Shown one piece after another: positions 54,391-64,000 of a stretch of 64,000 nucleotides of DNA. The stretch lies in assembly GCA_034620365.1 (NCBI GenBank), contig JAQGEQ010000110.1, forward strand, positions 434,001 through 498,000. The letters run 5' to 3'. Source of the DNA: Pegea sp. RAD2-039 (Eukaryota; Chordata; Thaliacea; Salpida; Salpidae). The notes under the pieces were generated by a model. That model was given only the letters and a program-made list of their open reading frames with translations, was not told the origin of the DNA and did not search any database. The stretch's first letter is position 1. Each line of letters begins with the position of its first letter. The position numbers were made by a program, and so were the translations under genes.

Positions 54391-55170
54391 TTAGTGGTTG
54401 ATTAGAAATAATTCCCAAGCAGTAAGTATCGAAGTCAAGGATGTATCTGTGGTGTATATGAAACTTCGAAAAGCAGAATATTCTGCTGCCGTAATTGTAA
54501 ATTCTAAAAAAAAGCGTTTTGTTTATTGCACACTGCATACTAATAATCTAAAATAAAAAATAAATCTTTGTAACTTCTACTTATTACCAAACTTTTGTAA
54601 GTTACTAAAACTTAATAAAATCTATATTCTATAGTTAAACTCACGGGCAGATGTGCTTATCCGTTTTCTCAGTTTAGGGTTAGACAAAGGATAGTTTTTA
54701 GGTATATCCACACTAATCGATCTATTGTTAACTTTCACTAAATAATACATTGGCAGGAATTATAAACAAATAATCACTAAAAGTTTTTAACAAGAATACT
54801 TACAATGTTGGCATAGTAGAAGCAATTTACTTGGACCATTAAACAAATAGAATTTAAAGGATTTCCCCAAATAGAACAACTCTCGTCTTAAACGTTCAGA
54901 AAGTTCTGGTATAGGTTTGCCCGCTTCAACTTGAACATAAGTGAAACTATAAAAAATATAATCATCATTTTTGTTGGAATAACATGTGTCATAAAAAAAC
55001 AAAGAACAAGCAAGTCTTGAAAAAATTTAAAAGTAATTTTATAAATGCATGCAGGAGAAAAATGTTCATGAATGTAAAATGTTTATTTTACACCAAATTT
55101 ATCTTTTCAATAAAATAAAAAACATTTGATGAATGACTTTTGTTCAAACTCACCGTCCACAAGGGTTCTT
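54295..55170. repeat. Duplicated segment A, copy 1
   Basis: Nearly identical to 62489-63365, with a few percent substitutions and small indels. The match begins at aactgctgatgcattatg and ends inside exon 1 of the 164-aa gene, where copy 2 jumps to segment B. Confidence 0.85.
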
Positions 55171-55299
55171 TTTAATTTTCATCTTATAATCAATTAAATA
55201 AGGAATTCTTTTGATCTTTCTAAGACAAATAAAAGTTTTTTGGCCACTTTTACGTTCATAAGATGCATAATCAGGACTCATTAGTGAATATGATGACAT
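54391..55299 (-). CDS. Unrecognised 164-aa protein (parent copy)
   Basis: Four exons (55299-55154, 54946-54804, 54737-54645, 54503-54391) join in phases 2, 1 and 1. The start is MSSYSLMSPDYASYERKSGQ. Exon 2 is the best-looking coding part: FTYVQVEAGKPIPELSERLR, then RELFYLGKSFKFYLFNGPSK with LLLLCQH. Exon 3 is VNNRSISVDIPKNYPLSNPK, and exon 4 ends ILTAWELFLINH. I do not recognise a domain; it is basic and has no clear membrane helix or signal peptide. Support comes from clean splice sites and from the second copy at 62.6-63.1 kb, where exons 2-4 keep length, phase and stop. In exon 4 the copies differ in protein yet stay in frame, which suggests constraint on at least one of them. Confidence 0.6.
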
Positions 55300-58200
55300 T
55301 GGATTCTTATACTTTTAATTAAGCTGTTTGCTATAGCTGTAGTATGACACTAAAAATAAAGTTGAAACCAAGTTTTGAAATTTCGTAATTAAATATAAAT
55401 TTAATATTCTATCATTTATAAATGATCATTCTTTAAACATCACAAAATATGGCTTACTAAAGCTAAATTAAGAAAAATAAAATGTAAGGATAAACCATTT
55501 CAAATTTATATCCTCATAAAAATGTAACCTTTTTACTAATCTTAATTATATAACTTAAAACTATAAAATTTTAACATAATGAAATGAACATTTAAATTAT
55601 ACATAAAATTAAATAATATAAATAAAGATTATGTATAAAATACAAAACCAGATAAAACTATTAATCATTTTTTTTTAATTGGAGTTAATTACTTTAAGAA
55701 AACATAATATCAATAATATATACTCCAATATTCATTAACAAAGCTAAATACAATTTGTTAAAATTTCTTGTAATTTATAAAAGAATTTTATTGAAAATTT
55801 TGAATTCTTTAAAGTATCAAATATACTCATAGATATCATAGTAAATATAATACAACAAAACAAAACTGTAATAAGTTATGCAAATAAGTCTAATATCTTT
55901 TACTAAGAAAACAATGGGAAAATAAAAATCTTTATAAAAATGAATAATGAAAAGTATTAAAAAAAAATCAAGAAATTACAAAATAAGAACCATTAAAATT
56001 AATCTTAGTAAGAGAATATTTTGTTGATAAGTTTATACCAATATAATTATTTTTATCTTAATATTAAAATAATAACTTATTACATAAACTATCCTTAAGA
56101 AACATGTGATTAAGGAAGTACGAGCATTTAAGACATTATCAATGATAGTTGACAGGATTAAAAGTTTGTTTTGGAATAATCTAGTAAAAACTTATTTAAT
56201 CTACTAAAAATTAAAAGACTTACAGCAACTATAAATGTTATAGTAAAATAATAAACCACCTAAGTTAGTTTAAAGAATGTGACAGTTCAAAAAATAGGTT
56301 CTAGACTTTTTAATTTAGAACCACTATACATTTCAACTTGTGTACTTCATTTTAATTAAAAATTTTAAGCAAAGGAAGTTAAAAGTAGCTAAAAAAAAAC
56401 TTTACTCACAGTGCAGATAACATCTACAAGTTGTGCTGAACTAGTTGAGAAAAAATAAATAGCAAAACTATAAAGTAATAAAAATAATAAGTGTTATACC
56501 GACTTATAAAATAATTCGCAAAGTTAACGTCAGCTCAAGAACGTGATGACTAAACACTTAATTCACATTTTAAAAATTATATGATATTCTCACTACACGT
56601 GGGTAATTTAACTTTGGAACCAAGCGCATGTACGAAATTGGCTAAATAGTAATTTTGTACTTGTTTCAATTTCTCATCAGATCTACTTAAACCTATTTGA
56701 TTAAATGTAAATTTGAACTAAAATAGTTCTGAAAGTAAACTTGATAATTAAAATTACTGGTATCATAAAAAAATATGGATGAAATTTATCAACTTAGTGT
56801 TGATATTACTTTATCAACAAAACTATTCTTACAATTAAAACTAGACTGAGTGACCCAGGTTGCCAAGAATTCAAGCAAATGAAAATTATATTCTATATTT
56901 CTATATTCTTCACTTTAGTAAACACGACTTTTTATGTTTGTGTTATCTATCTTATGATTACTGTGATTTCAGGTTAATATATCATGTCAAGTTTAATAAG
57001 TTGAAAGTTTGAGACTACAATAGACGTATTAAATAATATCCCAAAAAAGATTTTTTGGTTTACACTATTACAAATAATAGAACAGTAAGTATTTAACGTA
57101 TAATATATGTTGATATGACATTTTTACACCTATTTACGTATTCAGCTCGTACAAGTACTCTTCATTTTATAATCTAAAATTTTATCGAAAGAATATGGTT
57201 TAAACGTATTTAAAGAAGAGTAGTTGAGTTGAATTATCAGAATGAAGATGAAAAATTAGCAAAAAAAAATAACAGAATATTATTAAGTGAATAAAATTAA
57301 CAGAAAGAAAAATCTTCTGACTTAAATGAACAAAAATATAAAACTTTCCTCATAACATGATTTTTTTAACCTGAACTTAGATACTTTATTAAGTATGATT
57401 TGCATGGTTTTAAAGATTATTTTTTTATTGATAAATTATATATAATACCTGAAGATTTCAAGTTTTGTTTCAACAATTATTCTAAAAGTATTCAAACCTT
57501 ATCCTCTATGTCACTATAAATTTCGAGCGTTTAAACAACTTTAAGAACAACTTTTATTAGATAATTCAATTCCTTGATAAATCTAACTAATGGTTTAGTT
57601 TCATGTTCTATAGAGACCTTTTTAGTCTCAACGGTTTCAATTATTTGTGATATGTGGTCGAAACATTCAGTATGATTCAAAAAATTAATTAGTTTTGATA
57701 TAAATATAACTTCAAAAAATTGTTTTCTGCAGTGTTTCAAGCAATCAGTATTAAAGTCTTAAATTGTTTTAACTTATCATTTACGATATTTAACTTTTTT
57801 ATAATTCTTTGAAATAGTTCATTAAATAAAAGCTTTAATAAAACCCGAAATAAAGATTTTCAAACAGTACAATTTTGAGATAAGCTAAATAACAACATAT
57901 TTTTGCAATTTTATTCGGAGTATTCTAAGTATGAAAATCCAGTTTAACTAGTTCAATTATAATTTCTGGAATTGTTTTTTTTAATAAGAATATCTAAAAT
58001 GTTTGGAACTAGTTGTTATCTAACTAAATTGAATGACAAACTTTTTTGGCATTTTTTTCAGCTGGTGTCGCAATGTTAAGTTTTACAAACAAGCTCAACT
58101 GCTTGAGCAAGTATCTGAGTTTGTTAAAAAACACTGATAAAGGCTAAATGAAATGTAGATAAGTAAAAAATATCAGAAGATAGAGTTAGGATTTATTCTA

Positions 58201-58711
58201 ATATGGAAACCAGCTATAAATCAACCTAGTATATCGAATTTTAAAATAAATAATTGGTATTGTGTCTTAGAAATACTCTTAATGGTAAGAAAATTTGTTC
58301 TTAGGAGTCCTAAAGTTGAATGACACAGATTTATAAAAAATTGAAATTTATTTAAAAACGAAAAGCTTGTGTCAATTATATGGATCAATTACTGAATTAA
58401 GCTATTCAGTATAGCCATCGGCAATACTTTTAGTATTTATAGAAAACTGCCCGTACAACTTACACTAACTTTATATTTTTTAAAATTTTACAGAAAAGGC
58501 TTAAAAAGAGAGTTCAGCTTTTTCTAATAACAGTTAATTTTTGGTAGATAAAATTCAGCTTTTTATAAGTGGAAAAGTTTGCTTTTAATTCTACTGTTTA
58601 TTACAATTTGTTTGATGTTTTTTAATGGTTTAATTATTAATTTTTATCAAACAAAAACTTTGTTGTTTAAATTTGTTATTCAAACAGCAGTATATTTTAC
58701 ATCATTTTAAA
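55300..58711. other. Long AT-rich intergenic region
   Basis: Promoter regions of two divergent genes should lie at the ends. Weak candidates only: a 69-codon frame on minus at 57740-57531 (LINFLNHTECFDHISQIIET), and a plus-strand exon-like piece after ttttttcag at about 58060 (SWCRNVKFYKQAQLLEQVSE, FVKKH, stop). Neither has partners I can join. Confidence 0.45.
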
Positions 58712-60034
58712 ATGTCAAAAAATATTTCATTGCATCCAATGCTAGTCAGACATAAAGACCCTTTGTCTGGTGCAGAATGTGTTTACCCTAAAAGCCATAC
58801 ACTTGAACAATTTTCATCTGCATTAAAATATACCGCAAAACCATCAGATATTTTTGTTTGCTCTTTTCCGAAAAGTGGAACTACTTGGCTTCAGTATATC
58901 GTGTGGCAAATAGTTCACAAAGGGAATGACTTTCCAGAGACAAAGACCTTACGAAAAGTCATGCCAATGCTTGAGTTTGATGGTAAAGAAGTTACTGAAG
59001 CTGTTAACACTATGGGTTTTCCTAGCATCATCAAAACTCATTTTCCTCGCCACCTTGTTCCTTACAATAAAGTAGCTAAATATGTTTATATTGCACGAAA
59101 TCCTAAAGATGTAATTGTCTCCTACTTGTTTCATTGTCGGGGATTTCCAGGTTATGAAGCAGCTGATCTTAAAATAGAAGATATCTTTGAAGCTTTTGCT
59201 TATGGTGAAATTGAATTTGGAAATCATTTAGAACATATTGCTGAATGGCATCGAGCAAAAAATGAAGAAAATGTTTTGTTTGTGTTGTATGAAGCTTTAA
59301 AGAAAAACCCTGAGAAGGAGATATTAAAGATTGCTTCATTTTTAGGCCATCAGTATGAAGAAAATCTGCTTCAAGATAACAAAAAGCTTCTTCATTTTAT
59401 TACTCAAAAAACAAGTTTTTCATCAATGAGTAAAGAAAACGATGCTAAATGGGTTAGAAAACTTTATGAAATTTTATTTAATATGTTTTTAAAACTATTG
59501 ACAATAAAAGATTTAAGTAAGATGTAATTCGCTAGATTAAAAACTTTTTAGTTGTTTCAATTTAAGATTCTGTAAATTAATGATCAAATCTAAAAATCAA
59601 ATCAAAATAAAGCTTGCTAAGATTGAGTTAGAAAATTACCAGTTTCCAGTTTGTAGATTAACCATTTGGTTTACTCACAAAGATTAAACCTTTAATAATT
59701 TGCACCAGTTGTTAACATTCTTTACGAAACTTATCTACACTTATCTACACTTATTTAAACAATCTAAATTAGATAATTGCTCTATATTTTATATCAGTTC
59801 AAGTTTCAGCTACTTAGAAACATTAATACTAACTGTGTTTTAAATATCTCAAGAATGTTTGTGTTGCAGGTGACAAGCAAACGAAGAGGAACTTCATTTG
59901 TTAGAAAAGGTGTTGTTGGAGATTATGTAAATTATCTAACGAAAGAACAAATTACAATTCTAGATGATCAACTCAAAGAAAAAGGAAAAAAGTTGGGTAT
60001 AAGTGAACTATGGACTGAATTTGAAGCTGTTTGA
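58712..60034 (+). CDS. Cytosolic sulfotransferase (SULT family)
   Basis: Two exons, 58712-59452 and 59870-60034, join in phase 0 to 301 residues, the usual SULT length. The PAPS-binding motifs are complete: the 5'-phosphosulfate loop FVCSFPKSGTTWLQYI near residue 49, the 3'-phosphate motif YIARNPKDVIVSYLFH near residue 129, and the C-terminal RKGVVGDYVNYLT. The catalytic histidine sits in KTHFPRHLVPY. SULTs transfer sulfate from PAPS to hydroxyl groups of small molecules such as steroids, catechols or xenobiotics. The sequence style (FGNHLEHIAEWHRAKNEENV) recalls invertebrate, especially chelicerate-type, SULT expansions; the substrate cannot be told. I start at MSKN, 13 codons inside the longest frame, because of its better context and family-like N terminus. 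Reading through the donor would replace the essential C-terminal motif. Confidence 0.9.
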
Positions 60035-61033
60035 AATATGTTGATACCTAGCAATAGTATCGGTGTAATTACTCATATTGTTTAATTCTTAATTCGAAAT
60101 AAAAGAAATATTTTTACCAGATTCAACATTTTCTACAGATTGTTTCGAAGTAAAAATTTAATCAGATTTCTAATTAAGTTATTCTTGGTATTTCTTATTT
60201 TTTTTAATAATAACCTTGTTGAGAAAGCTAAATAAAATAAAACGAGAAAACGATAAGAAAATATTTGCATCTATTTAAATTATAAAATGCAAATATTAAT
60301 TAAGAAAAATGATAAACTAAACGTCAAACTTTCGATTTTTCGATTAATTTAAAAAAGTACACAAAGGAAAATGAGTATTTACCACCTTTTATATCTTAAA
60401 TAGAAAAAATATTTTTGAAAAAAAAAAAAGCACTCTTATGGTTTTTATAAAGTGTTGCAGCATTATTTGTTTAATATTCACCGTCACTAAAGTACAATAA
60501 ACCAAGTAAACCTGTTCACGCGGTATTTATTGCTTTTATTACTCAATCAGAGGGCTTTATAAATCACATTGACAAAAAGGAAAGTTTATTTTCAACGCCG
60601 TGATAGAAATTTCGATGTTTAAACTGGTAGCTAAAATTTTAATCATATTTTGAGCATGAATTCGATGAAAACACAGTTGCGTTGGCTTAGTACTTTGACC
60701 AGTAAAAATTGTCAACTAATTACACTAAGCCAAGAAAAAACCCAAAAGCTTAATGCTTGATATTATTTGGAGTAACCTGCGCCTACTATGTGAATGGTAT
60801 TTATACTTGTAAAGCAAAGACATTTCAACTTTGACTAATGGTAACTAATGAAATGCATTCTTTAGTATCGCATAAGCAAGTTTACACCTTAATGTGGCTT
60901 AAATGATTTGGAATAAACTTTAAAGACTTGTAGATCGAATTTTACTTTACTAGAAAGTACAGATCAGAATTCTAATTATATATATTTGACTAAGGCGATG
61001 ATATTTATAATTGATAAGATTTTGAATGAAAGC
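60035..61033. other. Intergenic, nothing recognised
   Basis: 3' flank of the sulfotransferase gene. It includes one AATAAA-like signal near 60095 (gaaataaaag) and is otherwise unremarkable. Confidence 0.5.
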
Positions 61034-61662
61034 CAGTACATTTCTTGTTCCATATACCTATTATAAAAATTGCTTAAGCTTATTGTGAAATCTACTCAAT
61101 TAAATTCAAATCTACCTGACAATACTGTATTAAAAAATTACTTGAGGCAACTTCTATACATCTTCAATCATCAAATTGACATAGATTTTTTTCTCGATAA
61201 ATCTTTCATTTTTGCAAGTCAACATTCTAAATATAATCGATTTAGCTTTTACTCAGCTTATGTTACTCTGGTGCAGCTTGAACAAAATTTCCATCTATGA
61301 AAGATTTATTTTTAAATTTTAGATAAACAAAATATTTTTTGTAAACTTTAATTAGCATTTTTGATTAGAATGTACCTTATTTTTATTTTTTTTGTATTTT
61401 TGACAGGCCTACGAAAATTCATGTATCTGCAGATTTTAGTTACAATTCTAAAAATAGCCAAAAATGTCTTGCGCATGTTTTATGCTAGTTGGTTTTTTAG
61501 TCGAGTAGATAGCATTTTTGATAGATAACAAAGCACCTTCGTCATAGGTTTAATGTATTAAGATACTTTTCATAATTTTCTTTTTCCAGTGATTTGTAGT
61601 AATTTAACATTAATTGTACTAACTAAAGATTAGAACCATTTAAACCTAACTGTTAAAAGTTT
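61034..61662. repeat. Duplicated segment B, copy 1
   Basis: Matches 63373-64000 over its whole length, with about 5% substitutions. Both copies carry a 76-codon frame on plus (61070-61300 and 63410-63640) starting MLKLIVKS and ending LVQLEQNFHL. Most of its differences between copies change the amino acid, which argues against a constrained protein. Copy 2 runs off the window. Confidence 0.85.
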
Positions 61663-62488
61663 AAAATACGCAAATATTATTTTTCTAACTTTTTTCTTTT
61701 GTATCTAGATTTTACAATTTTTTCTTCAATAATACTTATTATTAACATTTATTTTTTAATTTATAGTTAAAGGTTTTATTAGTTGAAAATTTTTTAAACA
61801 AATTTTATTGAATTTGTTAACATTAGATTGAATTTTCTATATTAGTTATGTTATCTAAAGTATTAAAGTATTTTTTTATTATTTAAAAATATTTTGTTGA
61901 ATTATAATTATTTTCTTAAAATTTTTAGATTTTAACTATTTACTATAGATATAAACTATATATAAGATATTTTATTAGAAACTTTTATTTGAAATATTTA
62001 ATTATTTTTATATATTTTAGACTTAACTAAAATATTTTTTAATTCCATATTGACTTAATCAATTTTTAAATTATAAATTTTAAATAATTTAATAAAATAA
62101 TTTTATCCTATGTATAAGTTTTTTGTATAATTTAAAACATTTAGTGATATAAATTTATAAGAAATTTATAATTTTTATTATGTTTAATTTCCTTAAAGTT
62201 TTTAGACTATTATAAAGAATAATAGTTTAACGTTTTGAATATGAAATGACAATGAATATTAATTTATATTTAATATATTTTCTAAATGGCAATAAATAAA
62301 TTTATTTTGAAATAATTTGTTTAGCAAAAATTATAAATTCATTATTTTAAATACTAGTAAATATTCTTTCATCAAATATTTAATTAGAAATAAGATTTAA
62401 GTTAGGATTGATATCTAAAACTTAGGTTATACTTTTTAAAAAAAAGTTTTTAAGGTTTTTTATAATGGTGTATTTAGTTTCAGTTATA
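61663..62488. other. Very AT-rich spacer between duplicated segments
   Basis: Extremely A/T-rich, single-copy within the window, no coding potential. If the duplication model is right, the boundary of the tandem unit lies near 62489. Confidence 0.55.
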
Positions 62489-63365
62489 TAAACTGCTGAT
62501 GCATTATGAAAATAGAAAAACGCAAAAAATGCCAAAAGTAACTCTTCAGCAAACCAGATTAAACATTTCTTGAATATCGAAGCTGTTATTGGTTGATTAG
62601 AAATAATTCCCAAGCAGTAAGTATCGAAGTCAAGGATGTATCTGTGGTGTATTGGAAGCTTCGAAAAGCAGAATAATATGCTGCGCTAATTGTAAATTCT
62701 AAAAAAAACGTTTTGTTGATTGCACACTGCATACTAATAATCTAAAATAAAAAATAAATCTTTGTAACTTTTACTCATTACCAAACTTTTGTAAGTTACT
62801 AGAACTTGATAAAATCTATAATCTATAGTTAAACTCACGGGCAGATGTGCTTATCCGTTTTCTCAGCTTAGGGTTAGACAAAGGATAGTTTTTAGGTATA
62901 TCCACACTAATCGATCTATTGTTAACTTTCACTAAATAATACATTGGCAGGAATTATAAACTAATAATCACTAGAAGCTTATAACAAGAATACTTACAAT
63001 GTTGGCATAGTAGAAGCAATTTACTTGGACCATTAAACAAATAGAATTTAAAGGATTTCCCCAAATAGAACAACTCTCGTCTTAAACGTTCAGAAAGTTC
63101 TGGTATAGGTTTGCCCGCTTCAACTTGAACATAAGTGAAACTATAAAAAATATAATCATCATTTTTGTTGGAATAACATGTGTCATAAAAAAACAAAGAA
63201 CAAGCAAGTCTTGAAAAAATTTAAAAGTAATTTTATAAATGCATGCAGGAGAAAAATGTTCATGAATGTAAAATGTTTATTTTACACCAAATTTATCTTT
63301 TCAATAAAATAAAAAACATTTGATGAATGACTTTTGTTCATACTCACCCTTCACAAAACTTCTTT
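62489..63365. repeat. Duplicated segment A, copy 2
   Basis: Second copy of 54295-55170. It joins directly to segment B copy 2 at about 63366-63373, so everything between A and B in copy 1, including the sulfotransferase gene, is missing. Confidence 0.85.
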
Positions 63366-63367
63366 TT
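62586..63367 (-). pseudogene. Truncated copy of the 164-aa gene
   Basis: Exons equivalent to 2, 3 and 4 are intact (63140-62998, 62931-62839, 62698-62586) with the same splice sites, phases and final stop. Exon 1 keeps only about 20 bases before its donor (63348) and then runs into segment B, so the start codon and most of the first 48 residues are lost. Unless a new first exon was acquired, this is a 5'-truncated pseudogene. Exon 2 is unchanged in protein; exon 4 has four replacements. Confidence 0.7.
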
Positions 63368-63372
63368 AGTAC

Positions 63373-64000
63373 CAAGTACATTTCTTGTTCCATATACCTA
63401 TTATAAAAATTGCTTAAGCTTATTGTGAAATCTATTCAAATAAATTCAAATTTATATGACAATACTGTATTAAAAAATTACTTGAGGCAATTCCTATACA
63501 TCTTCAATCATCAAATTGACATAGACTTTTTTCTCGATAAATCTTTAATTTTTGCAAGTCAACATTATAAATATAATCGACTTAGTTTTTACTCAGCTTA
63601 TGTTACTCTGGTACAGCTTGAACAAAATTTCCATCTATGAAAGATTTATTTCTTATTTTTAGATAAACAAAATATTTTCTGTAAACTTTAATTAGCACTT
63701 TGCATTAGAATGTACCTTATTTTTATTTTTTTTGTATTTTTGACAGGCTTACGAAAATTCATGTGTCTGCAGATTTTAGTTACAATTCTAAAAATAGCCA
63801 AAAATGTCTTGCGCATGTTTTATGCTAGTTGGTTTTTTAGTCGAGTAGATAGCATTTTTGATAGATAACAAAGCACCTTCGTCATAGGTTTAATGTATTA
63901 AGATACTTTTCATAATTTTCTTTTTCCAGTGATTTGTAGTAATTTAACATTAATTGTGCAAACTAAAGATTAGAACCATTTAAACCTAACTGTTAAAAGT
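63373..64000. repeat. Duplicated segment B, copy 2 (runs past the window end)
   Basis: Begins aagtacatttcttgttcc like copy 1 at 61034 and stays alignable to the last base. The duplicated unit therefore continues beyond 64000. Confidence 0.85.

Noticed and set aside
61070-61300. 76-codon frame in segment B as a gene
   Set aside because: Most differences between the two copies change the amino acid, there is no splice or motif support, and the base composition is background.

Overview
The window is animal nuclear DNA. Genes are split by many short GT-AG introns (about 47 bp to 1.4 kb), the background is very AT-rich, and there are about 15 genes in 64 kb. The protein set is metazoan: SYNJ2BP, TATDN3, TMED2, RECQL, trichoplein, a tetraspanin, a smoothelin-type CH protein, PAK1IP1, PLEKHF, PSMA1, BAG6, an ER JmjC protein and a cytosolic sulfotransferase. 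A compact invertebrate genome is the best description; I cannot name the phylum. Nothing suggests bacteria, plastid or mitochondrion.

Layout. 0.6-1.7 kb (-): SYNJ2BP-like outer-membrane PDZ protein, with a GC-richer foreign-looking block in its last intron. 2.3-3.2 kb (-): intronless TATDN3-like nuclease. 5.4-6.8 kb (-): TMED2-type p24 cargo receptor. 9.4-13.4 kb (-): RECQL helicase with an apparent frameshift before its GMGIDKPD motif. 15.6-17.9 kb (+): trichoplein. 18.2-20.6 kb (-): tetraspanin. 21.4-22.8 kb (-): decayed non-LTR retrotransposon, whose 3' end is also found alone near 8.0 kb. 23.6-24.4 kb (-): smoothelin-like CH domain. 26.5-29.4 kb (-): two unrecognised tandem paralogues. 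30.1-31.7 kb: decayed coding remnants, possibly viral nucleoprotein-like. 32.9-34.3 kb (-): PAK1IP1. 35.5-36.2 kb (-): PLEKHF. 36.8-37.6 kb (-): PSMA1. 41.4-47.9 kb (+): BAG6 in 26 or more exons, with an internal alternative 3' end. 50.6-53.2 kb (+): secreted-pathway JmjC/EF-hand protein ending in KDEL. 54.4-55.3 kb (-): unrecognised 164-aa gene. 58.7-60.0 kb (+): sulfotransferase. 61.0-64.0 kb: a second, internally deleted copy of the 54-62 kb segment.

The genes look like unrelated housekeeping and cell-biology loci. PSMA1 and BAG6 both serve protein quality control and TMED2 and the JmjC protein both act in the early secretory pathway, but I see no evidence that neighbours are co-regulated. 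Exon joins were made by hand from splice consensus, reading-frame continuity and remembered family similarity; no alignment was run. Starts and terminal exons are the least certain parts.
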